From assembly GCA_002314555.1 (NCBI GenBank), contig DCGF01000096.1, positions 4,578-10,322 of the forward strand: a stretch of 5,745 nt of DNA. Reading direction: 5' to 3'. How positions within the stretch are numbered: the stretch's first letter is position 1; each line of letters starts with the position of its first letter. The translations under genes and the position numbers were made by a program. The DNA is from Ruminococcaceae bacterium UBA1785. Lineage in GTDB: Bacteria; Bacillota; Clostridia; Oscillospirales; Acutalibacteraceae. Of this stretch, positions 1-5,745 are shown one piece after another. The notes beneath the pieces are model-generated. The model had not been told where the DNA came from. It made no database searches and was given only the letters and a program-made list of their open reading frames with translations.

Positions 1-1288
1 TAATAGCCTCAATTGTCTGTGGCATGATACCGTCATCTGCAGCAACTACGAGGATTGCGATATCTGTAGCCATAGCACCACGAGCACGCATTGCTGTAAA
101 TGCTGCGTGACCAGGAGTGTCAAGGAATGTGATCTTCTGACCGTTAATCTCTGTTCTATAAGCACCGATTGCCTGTGTGATACCACCGGCCTCTGTGTCT
201 GTAACAGCTGTATGACGGATAGCATCGAGGATAGATGTCTTACCGTGGTCAACGTGGCCCATTACGCAGACAACAGGATCACGTGGTTCAAGGTTTGCTG
301 CGTCATCTTCTGTGTCGTCGATAATACGGTCTTCGATTGTAATAACAACTTCCTTCTCAACCTTAGCATCAAATTCACCGGCGATAATCTCAACTGTATC
401 AAAGTCAAGCATGTCGTTAATCTGTGCCATCTGGCCGAGCATAAAGAGTTTCTTAATAACTTCTGCTGCAGTTGCGTGAAGAAGTTCTGCTACGCCACCA
501 ACTGTAAGACCCTCTTCTGGAACTGTGATAACGAGGTGCTTCTTTTTACGCTCTGCCTCAATTCTCTTCATACGATCAGCTTCAGACTCACGCTTCTTAG
601 AACGCATACCCTGCTGCTTTCTATACTGCTTAGATTTCTGGTTAAGCTTCTGCTTACCCATGTTGAATCTGTCGTTACGAGAACTTCCTGAATCGCCTGA
701 GAGACGATCATATTTTTCATTATATTTTTCAAGATCAACATTCTGAGAACGTGTGTCGATAGTACGTGCTTCACCTTTAGTTCTAGCCTGTACAAAAGTA
801 TCGTCTGCCTTCTCCTTCTTCTTGAAAGGATGCATGTTACTCTCAGATTTCTTCTTAAGAGCTGCTTCAACATCAGCATCTGGCTTCTTTGTAGGAATCT
901 TTTCCTTCTTAGGTTCTGCCTTTGGTGCTTCAGCCTTTGGAGCAGCTTTTGGAGCCTCTTCTGGCTTCTTTGTAGGGATTTTCTCCTTTGGAGTTTCCTC
1001 TACCTTCTTTGTAGGAATCTTCTCTTTCTTTTCCTCTGTTGGTGCAGCCTTTTCTTCCTTCTTAGTCTCTGCCTTTGGAGCAGGTTGCATAGCAAAGTAC
1101 TTATCAAAGTTCTCTACCTGATTATTCTGTGTGTAGTATTCAAAAGTGAAGTTGAGTTCTTCTGCAGTCAAAGCTGTCATAGCCTTTTTCTGAGAATCAG
1201 GGAACTTCTCATTAAGAACATCTACAAGTTCTTTACTTGGTTTATCAAAGTCTTTTGCGACTTCGTTTAATTTAATCTTTATCTCCAT
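1..1288 (-). CDS. infB: Translation initiation factor IF-2, N-terminal part (cut by window edge)
   Basis: IF-2 is the GTPase that brings initiator tRNA to the 30S subunit and promotes subunit joining. 429 N-terminal codons are present and the C-terminal half lies beyond position 1. Residues 1-30 form a first small IF2_N-like domain. Residues about 68-250 are a charged Lys/Glu/Ala/Pro linker with three copies of KIPTKK (residues 90-95, 103-108, 130-135) and a basic stretch around 211-250. Residues about 250-305 are the second IF2_N domain. The GTPase domain then begins: GHVDHGKT (P-loop, 344-351), GGIT (switch, 368-371) and DTPG (390-393). The NKxD motif lies outside the window. The ATG overlaps the ylxQ stop by 1 nt (TAATG), and GGAGG lies 9 nt upstream inside ylxQ, so the two are probably translationally coupled. 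The family assignment is certain; the linker length and repeats are lineage-specific. Confidence 0.98.
   Translation of the reverse strand, partial: MEIKIKLNEVAKDFDKPSKELVDVLNEKFPDSQKKAMTALTAEELNFTFEYYTQNNQVENFDKYFAMQPAPKAETKKEEKAAPTEEKKEKIPTKKVEETPKEKIPTKKPEEAPKAAPKAEAPKAEPKKEKIPTKKPDADVEAALKKKSESNMHPFKKKEKADDTFVQARTKGEARTIDTRSQNVDLEKYNEKYDRLSGDSGSSRNDRFNMGKQKLNQKSKQYRKQQGMRSKKRESEADRMKRIEAERKKKHLVITVPEEGLTVGGVAELLHATAAEVIKKLFMLGQMAQINDMLDFDTVEIIAGEFDAKVEKEVVITIEDRIIDDTEDDAANLEPRDPVVCVMGHVDHGKTSILDAIRHTAVTDTEAGGITQAIGAYRTEINGQKITFLDTPGHAAFTAMRARGAMATDIAILVVAADDGIMPQTIEAI
884..1021 (-). repeat. Three in-frame KIPTKK coding repeats in the IF-2 linker
   Basis: The hexapeptide KIPTKK occurs at IF-2 residues 90-95, 103-108 and 130-135, separated by Glu/Pro/Ala-rich spacers. 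At DNA level the plus-strand core CTTCTTTGTAGG recurs with in-frame offsets of 39 and 81 nt. Each copy is preceded by Lys/Glu residues. This looks like slippage or unequal-crossover growth of a disordered linker, a region that is variable in length across IF-2 proteins. No function can be assigned. Confidence 0.8.
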
Positions 1289-1602
1289 TAAGCGTTTCCT
1301 CCGCATATCTCAATAATCTTTTTTGCAAAGCCGATATCATCAATCGTAAATACTGCTGCTCTTATGCCTGCTGCAGCGTAAAGGTCATCTTTGGTGACTG
1401 GAATCTCTATAAGTTCTATGTCTCTACCTTCATACTTTGTCGTGCGGTCAAACTCTTCTTTTAGTCTGTCCGATGCATCACTGCATAAGAAACATGCTTT
1501 TGCTTTGCCTTTTTGTATACTCGTGAAAGCCGCGTCGTGGCCTGGCGAAAGCTTGCCTGCGCGTTTTGCTAGACCGAGCATATTAAAGAACTTCTCATTC
1601 AT
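1288..1602 (-). CDS. ylxQ: L7Ae/L30e-family RNA-binding protein YlxQ
   Basis: This small (104 aa) protein belongs to the L7Ae/L30e/S12e/Gadd45 family, whose members bind kink-turn-like RNA. The N-terminal signature [16 protein letters not shown] (residues 10-25), followed by the [14 protein letters not shown] segment, is typical of the YlxQ/YbxF branch. The fold is a single alpha-beta-alpha domain and there are no membrane or export signals. The ATG at 1602 is preceded by GGAGG with a rather long 12-nt spacing, and the gene start lies inside the end of ylxR (8-nt overlap), so coupled translation is likely. Its TAA overlaps the infB ATG by 1 nt. The conserved position between ylxR and infB suggests a role in ribosome or RNA metabolism. 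The exact role in this organism cannot be read from the sequence. Confidence 0.93.
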   Translation of the reverse strand: MNEKFFNMLGLAKRAGKLSPGHDAAFTSIQKGKAKACFLCSDASDRLKEEFDRTTKYEGRDIELIEIPVTKDDLYAAAGIRAAVFTIDDIGFAKKIIEICGGNA

Positions 1603-1858
1603 CTTTTAGCTCTGCCTCCAGCTTTTCGTATACATCGTCGGGAATCTGCATCTTAAACTCTCGCTCGAAGCGGCGAGCTTTCTTTGCCTTCAAAAAGCAC
1701 TCCTCTGATTTACAGATATAAGCGCCACGACCCGGAGCCTTACCCGTGAGGTCTAAAGCGATGTTTTCATCTTTACTTTTTACTACCCTAACAAGGTCTG
1801 CTTTTGGTTTCATTTCCATGCAACCAAGGCAACGTCTCTCAGGAACTTTTTTAGGCAT
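1595..1858 (-). CDS. ylxR: YlxR/RnpM family nucleic-acid-binding protein (DUF448)
   Basis: The product is 87 aa, the usual size for the family. Signatures are RRCLGC (residues 8-13), the highly conserved GRGAYIC (43-49) and a second cysteine at 54, followed by a basic helix (KAKKARRFEREFK). In Bacillus subtilis the homologue has been described as a modulator of RNase P (RnpM); that function is knowledge of the family, not visible here. Start choice: an in-frame GTG at 1867 would lengthen the protein by three residues, but it overlaps the ribosome binding site GGAAGG. The ATG at 1858 sits 8 nt after that site and gives the typical MPKK-P start, so I chose 1858. There are 22 nt between the nusA stop and this start; the TGA end overlaps ylxQ. 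Confidence 0.94.
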   Translation of the reverse strand: MPKKVPERRCLGCMEMKPKADLVRVVKSKDENIALDLTGKAPGRGAYICKSEECFLKAKKARRFEREFKMQIPDDVYEKLEAELKDE

Positions 1859-1880
1859 CAGATTCACCTTCCGTTAAAAG

Positions 1881-2942
1881 TTAAGCCTCTTCTGGGCTCT
1901 CGTAGAAACCGCTCTCTGGATTAATATCAATTTTCCAACCAGTGAGTTTAGCTGCAAGTCTAGCATTCTGACCCTTGTTACCAATAGCAAGTGACAACTG
2001 TGTGTCAGGAACGATAACCTTGCATGACTTCTCCTCAAGTGAGAGGATGTCAACACGAACAACATCTGCTGGAGCAAGTGCTGCACCAACGAAGAGTGCT
2101 GGATCATCACTATAAGGAACTATATCAATCTTCTCACCACAGAGAAGATCAACAACCTTTGCTACACGTGCGCCACGTGGGCCTATACAAGCACCAACTG
2201 CGTCAACGTTTTCGTCTGCGCTGTAAACAGCAATCTTTGTACGAGAACCAGCTTCACGTGATACTTCTTTAATCTCAACAGTACCATCTGTGATCTCTGG
2301 AACCTCTGTCTCAAAGAGTTTACGAACGAGACCTGGATGTGTGCGTGAGATCATAGCCTTAGGACCCTTCTCTGTCTCACGAACATCTACGATAAATACC
2401 TTGATGAGGTCGCCATCTGAAAGTTCCTCACCAGGAATCTGCTCTGAATGTGGAAGGAGTGCTTCAGCTTTGCCGATTTCAAGAGTTGCATTTCCAGTCT
2501 TTGGATCAACTGTCAAAACTTTAGCTGTAACTATCTCCTGGTTATGGCTCTGGAATTCCTGCATTGTCTGTCCACGCTCTGCATCACGGATACCCTGACG
2601 GATAACATGCTTCGCTGTCTGAGCAGCAATACGACCAAAGTCCTTAGTGTCGAGTGGGATTTCGATGATGTCGCCAGCCTTAGCATTCTTTTTATACTGG
2701 TGAGCAGCATTAACAAGAATATCCTCATCCTCGTCAACTATCTCTTCTACTACGTTCTTTCTAAGATAAACATTGAGTTCCTGCTTATCAGGGTTGATGT
2801 CACAGAAAACAATGTCTTTACCGTTGTACATACGTCTTACAGATACAACGAGTGCATTTTGAATCTTCTCATAGAGAAATTCTGCTGGGATACCTTTTTC
2901 CTTAGCCATCATTTCAACGGCAGCAAAGAATTCTTCATTCAT
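1881..2942 (-). CDS. nusA: Transcription termination/antitermination factor NusA
   Basis: NusA binds RNA polymerase and nascent RNA and controls pausing, intrinsic termination and antitermination. With the start chosen here it is 353 aa. Domains: an N-terminal RNAP-binding domain (about 1-125), an S1 domain (about 134-200, ending in ISRTHPGLVRKLF), KH1 with GACIGPRGARV (250-260), and KH2 with LAIGNKGQNARLAAKLTGW (318-336). It ends soon after KH2, lacking the C-terminal acidic repeats of the E. coli protein, as is usual in Firmicutes. Start choice: an in-frame GTG at 2957 overlaps the Shine-Dalgarno AAAGGTGG, whereas the ATG at 2942 lies 11 nt after it and gives the family-like MNEEFF start. 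It is 26 nt downstream of rimP. Known NusA proteins in other bacteria regulate their own operon, and a candidate leader attenuator is present here (3448-3483). Confidence 0.98.
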   Translation of the reverse strand: MNEEFFAAVEMMAKEKGIPAEFLYEKIQNALVVSVRRMYNGKDIVFCDINPDKQELNVYLRKNVVEEIVDEDEDILVNAAHQYKKNAKAGDIIEIPLDTKDFGRIAAQTAKHVIRQGIRDAERGQTMQEFQSHNQEIVTAKVLTVDPKTGNATLEIGKAEALLPHSEQIPGEELSDGDLIKVFIVDVRETEKGPKAMISRTHPGLVRKLFETEVPEITDGTVEIKEVSREAGSRTKIAVYSADENVDAVGACIGPRGARVAKVVDLLCGEKIDIVPYSDDPALFVGAALAPADVVRVDILSLEEKSCKVIVPDTQLSLAIGNKGQNARLAAKLTGWKIDINPESGFYESPEEA

Positions 2943-2968
2943 TTTTCTATATTCCACCTTTCGATTAT

Positions 2969-3433
2969 TTACGCATCAAAATCGTCTGCTTTTACAAACG
3001 AAGCTTCTTTTTTATTAAAAACAATAGACTTACCATCCTCTGATTCAAAGGTGATATCGCCCTTGTCATATCCTTTAAGGATTCCTTTAAACTCACGAAC
3101 ACCATCTACTGGTCTAATGAGTTTAACCATTACTTTCTCACCGATATAAGCAGTGAAATGCTCATCATTCTTAAGTGTGCGCTCAATACCTGGGGATGAA
3201 ACCTCAAGGCAGTAACTGCAGTCTATTGGGTCTGCCTCATCGAGTGGACCATCAACAGCATGAGATAAATCTACGCAGTCATCAATTCCTACGCCGCCTT
3301 CTTTGTCGATGTAGATTCTAAGATAGTGGTCTGCACCCTCTTTTACGAATTCAACATCCCAAATACTAAGGCCAAGTTCTTTTGCATATGGTTCTACTAT
3401 TTCGCGGACAGTTGTTTCAACTTTTCCAGCCAT
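2969..3433 (-). CDS. rimP: Ribosome maturation factor RimP
   Basis: RimP is a cytoplasmic assembly factor for the 30S subunit. The protein is 154 aa, the normal length. The N-terminal alpha/beta domain (about 1-84) contains the hallmark LEVSSPGIER (76-85). The C-terminal SH3-like barrel (about 86-152) follows, starting with the conserved ERTL-F--YIGEKV pattern. The ATG at 3433 is preceded by a perfect AAGGAGG with 7 nt spacing, leaving no doubt about the start. It is the first gene after a strong sigma-A-type promoter and is followed by nusA after 26 nt, the ancient rimP-nusA order. Confidence 0.97.
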   Translation of the reverse strand: MAGKVETTVREIVEPYAKELGLSIWDVEFVKEGADHYLRIYIDKEGGVGIDDCVDLSHAVDGPLDEADPIDCSYCLEVSSPGIERTLKNDEHFTAYIGEKVMVKLIRPVDGVREFKGILKGYDKGDITFESEDGKSIVFNKKEASFVKADDFDA

Positions 3434-3447
3434 ATGAAAACCTCCTT

Positions 3448-3483
3448 ACAAAATCAAGAGAGCGGCTCGTCTGAGCCACTCTC
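3448..3483 (-). terminator. Leader hairpin with imperfect T-run: proS terminator and candidate nusA-operon attenuator
   Basis: Read on the minus strand, arms GAGAGUGGCUC and GAGCCGCUCUC (3483-3473 and 3468-3458) form an 11-bp stem around the loop AGAC, with one internal U-G wobble. The T-rich stretch TTGATTTTGT follows immediately (3457-3448). Read on the plus strand the wobble becomes a C-A mismatch, so the structure favours minus-strand RNA. It lies downstream of the rimP promoter and just before the rimP ribosome binding site. It could therefore end transcripts arriving from proS, which has no other terminator, and also act in the rimP-nusA leader. The interrupted T-run suggests an incomplete terminator. 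The hairpin itself is clear; its effect is inferred. Confidence 0.7.
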
Positions 3484-3510
3484 CAACTTAAACTATTAAC
3501 TTACGATGGC

Positions 3511-3539
3511 ATTCTAACACTTATATAATGTAATGTCAA
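3511..3539 (-). promoter_or_regulatory. Sigma-A type promoter of rimP-nusA-ylxR-ylxQ-infB
   Basis: On the minus strand a perfect -35 box TTGACA (3539-3534) is followed by a 17-nt spacer and the -10 box TAGAAT (3516-3511, one mismatch to TATAAT). Upstream is a very A/T-rich, palindromic stretch (3557-3541, ATTAAT arms) that overlaps the proS stop and could act as an UP element. The expected start site is near 3504, giving a leader of about 70 nt that contains the 3448-3483 hairpin. Confidence 0.87.
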
Positions 3540-3552
3540 CATTAATTATATA

Positions 3553-4992
3553 TTAATAAGCGTTACCCCACATAACCATATGTTTTGCAGGTTTGCCACA
3601 GCAGACACATTTTTCACCGAGGTTTTCTTGGTTGAATGGGATACAACGTGAGCCAACACCTGTCTCCTCTTTAACCTTATCCTCACAAGATTCGTCGCCA
3701 CACCACATAGCCATTACGAGACCGTCGCCGTTTTCAGCAAGTGCTGCTTTAATTTCATCAACAGTAACACACTTATATGTCTTCTTTTCGCGGTTAGCGA
3801 TAGCCTTTTCCCAAAGACCGTCACGAACCTCGTTTAACTTCTTCTCGATTTCCTCTGAGAGGTTATCAAGAGAAACAACTGTCTTCTCTCTGTTATGACG
3901 AGTAACGAGTACGCACTGATTTGCTTCGATGTCACGTGGACCAATTTCAAGACGAACTGGAACACCCTTCATCTCATATTCTGAATACTTCCAACCAGGG
4001 CTGTTTTCAGAATCATCAAGCTTAACTCTAAAGTTCTTTGAAAGCAAAGATTTAAGTTCGTTTGCCTTTTCAAGAACACCTTCCTTATGCTGTGCAACAG
4101 GAATAATTACAACCTGAATTGGAGCTACAGCTGGTGGAAGAACAAGTCCGTTATCATCACCATGTGTCATGATGATGGCACCGATTGTACGAGTTGTGAG
4201 ACCCCAAGATGTCTCGTGGACATATTCAAGTTTGTTCTCTTTTGACTGGAACTGGATACCGAATGCTTTGGCAAAACCGTCACCGAAATAGTGGCTAGTA
4301 GCTGCCTGAAGAGCTTTACCATCATGCATGAGTGCTTCGATACAATATGTAGCTTCTGCACCAGCAAACTTATCTGACTCAGTCTTCTGTCCACGTACTA
4401 CTGGGATAGCGAGGTCATTCTCATAAAAGTCAGCATAGATGTTAAGCATCTGCTCTGTCTCTTCGATAGCTTCCTCTGCTGTCGCATGAACAGTGTGGCC
4501 CTCCTGCCAAAGGAATTCACGAGAACGGAGGAAAGGACGAGTTGTCTTCTCCCAACGTACTACTGAAACCCACTGGTTATAGAGCTTTGGAAGGTCTCTA
4601 TGTGAATGAACAATATTTGCAAAATGCTCACAGAAAAGTGTCTCAGATGTAGGTCTTACACAGAGACGCTCCTCAAGGAGTTCACTACCACCGTGAGTTA
4701 CCCAAGCAACTTCTGGTGCGAAGCCCTCTACGTGGTCCTTCTCCTTTTGAAGAAGGCTCTCTGGGATAAACATAGGCATGCAAACATTCTCATGACCTGT
4801 CTCTTTAAAACGACCGTCGAGAATTTTCTGAATATTTTCCCAAATAGCGTAACCGTATGGACGAATTACCATACATCCCTTTACGCTTGTATACTCGACA
4901 AGTTCTGCTTTCTTACAGATGTCTGTATACCACTTGGCGAAGTCCACATCCATAGATGTGATGTCTTCAACCATCTTCTTTTGATCTGCCAT
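3553..4992 (-). CDS. proS: Prolyl-tRNA synthetase, class 3 (archaeal/eukaryotic-type)
   Basis: ProRS charges tRNA-Pro with proline using ATP. The 479-aa protein is complete. Class II catalytic core: motif 1 region around [10 protein letters not shown] (39-48), substrate-site CVRPTSE (111-117), motif 2 [17 protein letters not shown] (146-162), and motif 3 around [18 protein letters not shown] (265-282). The anticodon-binding domain spans about 290-395. The C-terminal ProRS-C domain carries a probable zinc site at Cys431, Cys436, Cys462 and Cys465 and ends in a tyrosine (WGNAY), as in this class. No insertion domain for editing Ala-tRNA-Pro lies between motifs 2 and 3, in contrast to the longer bacterial-type ProRS. 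The start has AAGGAG at 7 nt. The acpP terminator sits directly before this site and no good promoter is visible, so expression probably comes by read-through from acpP. Confidence 0.97.
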   Translation of the reverse strand: MADQKKMVEDITSMDVDFAKWYTDICKKAELVEYTSVKGCMVIRPYGYAIWENIQKILDGRFKETGHENVCMPMFIPESLLQKEKDHVEGFAPEVAWVTHGGSELLEERLCVRPTSETLFCEHFANIVHSHRDLPKLYNQWVSVVRWEKTTRPFLRSREFLWQEGHTVHATAEEAIEETEQMLNIYADFYENDLAIPVVRGQKTESDKFAGAEATYCIEALMHDGKALQAATSHYFGDGFAKAFGIQFQSKENKLEYVHETSWGLTTRTIGAIIMTHGDDNGLVLPPAVAPIQVVIIPVAQHKEGVLEKANELKSLLSKNFRVKLDDSENSPGWKYSEYEMKGVPVRLEIGPRDIEANQCVLVTRHNREKTVVSLDNLSEEIEKKLNEVRDGLWEKAIANREKKTYKCVTVDEIKAALAENGDGLVMAMWCGDESCEDKVKEETGVGSRCIPFNQENLGEKCVCCGKPAKHMVMWGNAY

Positions 4993-5005
4993 TATTATTC
5001 TCCTT

Positions 5006-5035
5006 AAAAAAAGCCCACGTCACAAGAACGTGGGC
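5006..5035 (-). terminator. Intrinsic terminator after acpP, abutting the proS ribosome binding site
   Basis: A perfect 8-bp stem, GCCCACGT (5035-5028) with ACGTGGGC (5020-5013), and a 7-nt loop are followed on the minus strand by seven T (5012-5006). It begins 14 nt after the acpP stop. The proS ribosome binding site AAGGAG (5005-5000) starts at the very next base after the T-run, so proS can be transcribed only by RNA polymerase that passes this site. Confidence 0.9.
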
Positions 5036-5049
5036 GATGAATCTACAAT

Positions 5050-5277
5050 TTAGATGTTAGCTTCAATGAATTTAACTGCGTCGCCGATAGTTCTCATGTT
5101 TTCAATAGCTTCATCGGGAACTTCAACTTCAAATTCATCTTCGATTGACATAACGAGGTCAACAACGTCGAGGCTGTCGGCGCCGAGATCTTCGATAAGA
5201 GCTGAATCAATAGTAATGTCGTCTTCGTTTAAATCAAGCTGCTCAGCAATAAGAGCTCTAATTTTCTCAAATACCAT
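5050..5277 (-). CDS. acpP: Acyl carrier protein
   Basis: ACP carries growing acyl chains as thioesters on a 4'-phosphopantetheine arm for type II fatty-acid synthesis in the cytoplasm. The 75-aa, strongly acidic protein has the attachment motif LGADSLDVVDLV, with Ser35 as the modified residue, followed by the acidic recognition helix (DLVMSIEDEFEVEVPD) and a final helix around DAVKFIE. Start choice: ATG codons occur at 5283 and 5277. GGAGG (5290-5286) is only 2 nt from the first but 8 nt from the second, so MVFEKIRALI from 5277 is preferred. A longer in-frame extension up to 5361 would cover the promoter and is not credible. The gene has its own promoter and terminator and is not next to other fab genes in view, so it may be a second or specialised ACP, but nothing in the protein itself departs from AcpP. 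Confidence 0.95.
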   Translation of the reverse strand: MVFEKIRALIAEQLDLNEDDITIDSALIEDLGADSLDVVDLVMSIEDEFEVEVPDEAIENMRTIGDAVKFIEANI

Positions 5278-5291
5278 TTTCATTTCCTCCC

Positions 5292-5308
5292 AAAGCCTCA
5301 AAGGCTCT
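5292..5308 (-). other. Small hairpin in the acpP leader
   Basis: Minus-strand arms AGAGCC (5308-5303) and GGCTTT (5297-5292) pair as six base pairs, one a G-T wobble, around a 5-nt loop. It ends 1 nt before the GGGAGG ribosome binding site. It might stabilise the leader of a highly expressed mRNA or affect ribosome loading. The stem is short and could be chance. Confidence 0.3.
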
Positions 5309-5319
5309 AAAGTCGTTTT

Positions 5320-5333
5320 TAGTACGTTTACTA
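5320..5333. promoter_or_regulatory. Inverted repeat at the acpP transcription start, possible operator
   Basis: TAGTA (5320-5324) and TACTA (5329-5333) form an inverted repeat with a 4-nt centre. It touches the downstream edge of the -10 box and covers the expected start site near 5326, a classic repressor position. The half-site TTAGTAC on the plus strand recalls sites of lipid regulators such as FapR, but the arms are only 5 bp and no regulator gene is in view. Confidence 0.3.
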
Positions 5334-5361
5334 TGTTATTTATTTTTAATACTTTTGTCAA
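5333..5361 (-). promoter_or_regulatory. Sigma-A type promoter of acpP
   Basis: The minus-strand -35 box is a perfect TTGACA (5361-5356). After a 17-nt A/T-rich spacer comes TAACAT (5338-5333), which matches TATAAT at 4 of 6 positions including the key first A and final T. The expected start near 5326 gives a leader of about 50 nt. It follows directly after the terminator of the upstream gene. Confidence 0.75.
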
Positions 5362-5371
5362 CCTATATAAT

Positions 5372-5404
5372 AAAAAATCCCCGTGGATATTTTTCCACAG
5401 GGAT
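5372..5404 (-). terminator. Intrinsic terminator of the SDR-like gene
   Basis: Minus-strand arms ATCCCTGTGGA (5404-5394) and TCCACGGGGAT (5387-5377) form an 11-bp stem with one internal T-G wobble around a 6-nt A/T loop. A run of six T (5377-5372) follows; the first of them is also the last stem base. It begins 20 nt after the stop codon of the upstream gene. As in the rimP leader, the wobble would be a mismatch on the plus strand, which supports minus-strand use. A TTTT on the other side (5404-5407) may give weak termination for plus-strand transcripts too. Confidence 0.9.
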
Positions 5405-5424
5405 TTTACTCTTAAAAATCTAAA

Positions 5425-5745
5425 TTATTTAGCTTTACCAAAGAACTTCATTACCTTGTATCCACCAAGTACTACATACTTGTAAGCTGGGTCAAGGATG
5501 CAAGCTGGGATAAAGTCGATAAGAACAAGATACCAAGTGTTCTTGCACTTGTAGTTACGGCGTGGCTTCTCAGCATAGATAGCTTCCATAACTGTTTCTA
5601 CAAGGAACTTCTTATCATGTGGGTGAGCCAAAGCTACGCTCATGATTGGTGAGAGAACCTCAAGAACTGGCTTGTAGTGAGTTGTTGTGTTAAGGATGTT
5701 GAGGTAACCAGCGTTAGCCTGCTTGTGCATACCTGTCTTGAATGA
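5425..5745 (-). CDS. C-terminal fragment of a probable short-chain dehydrogenase/reductase
   Basis: 106 C-terminal residues are visible; the frame is open through the right edge, so the N-terminal NAD(P)-binding and catalytic parts are outside the window. The tail pattern HPHDKKFLVETVMEAIYAEKP, then an R-NYKCKN segment and a hydrophobic DFIPACILD stretch, resembles the end of classical SDR oxidoreductases, in which a helix (V--AI-A-KP) precedes a short R-RY strand and a membrane-leaning tail with a conserved Pro. The C-terminus is basic (KVMKFFGKAK). The catalytic YxxxK and the Rossmann glycines cannot be checked here. An internal Met at 5730 is not a likely start, because the frame continues upstream and no ribosome binding site precedes it. 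It ends in its own terminator, 64 nt from the acpP promoter -35 box. The family call is moderate; substrate and pathway are unknown. Confidence 0.5.
   Translation of the reverse strand, partial: SFKTGMHKQANAGYLNILNTTTHYKPVLEVLSPIMSVALAHPHDKKFLVETVMEAIYAEKPRRNYKCKNTWYLVLIDFIPACILDPAYKYVVLGGYKVMKFFGKAK

Noticed and set aside
107..691. Long plus-strand open frame opposite infB (194 codons)
   Set aside because: It is the reverse complement of clear IF-2 coding sequence; its product is rich in Cys, Leu and Asn with no family resemblance, and it has no ribosome binding site.
753..1270. Plus-strand frames with Phe/Ser/Gly/Ala or Leu/Trp/Cys-rich products that look membrane-like
   Set aside because: They are artefacts of the Lys/Glu/Ala-rich IF-2 linker read backwards.
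2448..3149. Plus-strand open frame of 233 codons spanning nusA and rimP
   Set aside because: It runs antisense across two certain genes and their junction, and its product has no recognisable domain.
4606..5007. Plus-strand open frame opposite the proS N-terminal half
   Set aside because: It is a shadow of proS and ends in the proS leader, with no promoter or ribosome binding site.
5036..5080. Weak promoter-like pair (TTGAAG and TAGATT) at the end of acpP that might drive proS
   Set aside because: The spacer is only 15 nt and both boxes are poor matches; any transcript from it would still have to pass the 5006-5035 terminator.
5278..5361. N-terminal extension of acpP to a Met codon at 5361
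   Set aside because: It would place the acpP promoter and ribosome binding site inside the coding region and give an ACP far longer than the 75-80 aa norm.

Overview
The window is a stretch of bacterial core genome with every gene on the minus strand, so transcription runs from high to low coordinates. It looks like a low-to-moderate GC Gram-positive, most likely a gut or rumen-type Clostridia (Ruminococcaceae or Lachnospiraceae relatives). The reasons are the gene order rimP-nusA-ylxR-ylxQ-infB, a short NusA that stops after its second KH domain, strong AAGGAGG-type ribosome binding sites, sigma-A promoters with TTGACA boxes, and a class 3 (archaeal-type) prolyl-tRNA synthetase with a C-terminal cysteine cluster. 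The taxonomic placement is inference from family resemblance, not a search.

Layout in the direction of transcription: (1) 5745-5425, the C-terminal end of a probable short-chain dehydrogenase/reductase, closed by a strong intrinsic terminator (5404-5372). (2) A TTGACA promoter (5361-5333) with a small inverted repeat at the expected start site, driving acpP (5277-5050), the acyl carrier protein. (3) A textbook terminator (5035-5006) whose T-run touches the ribosome binding site of proS (4992-3553). No convincing promoter for proS is visible, so proS is probably expressed by read-through. (4) A near-consensus promoter (3539-3511) between proS and rimP, followed in the leader by a hairpin with an imperfect T-run (3483-3448). 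(5) The transcription/translation operon rimP (3433-2969), nusA (2942-1881), ylxR (1858-1595), ylxQ (1602-1288) and infB (1288 to beyond the left edge). Its last two junctions overlap by 8 and 1 nt, which suggests translational coupling.

The genes supply the gene-expression machinery: ribosome 30S maturation (RimP), transcription elongation and termination (NusA), two small RNA-binding proteins (YlxR, YlxQ), initiation (IF-2) and tRNA charging (ProS). ACP carries acyl chains for lipid synthesis. I see no mobile elements, CRISPR, tRNA or rRNA, and no gene-free stretch over 300 bases; the longest gaps are 147 nt (5278-5424) and 119 nt (3434-3552).

I do not see an undescribed system. The points worth a second look are regulatory: a candidate attenuator in the leader of the nusA operon, a terminator placed between acpP and proS with no room for a promoter after it, and the presence of an archaeal-type proS in the slot where bacterial-type proS plus polC sit in Bacillus.
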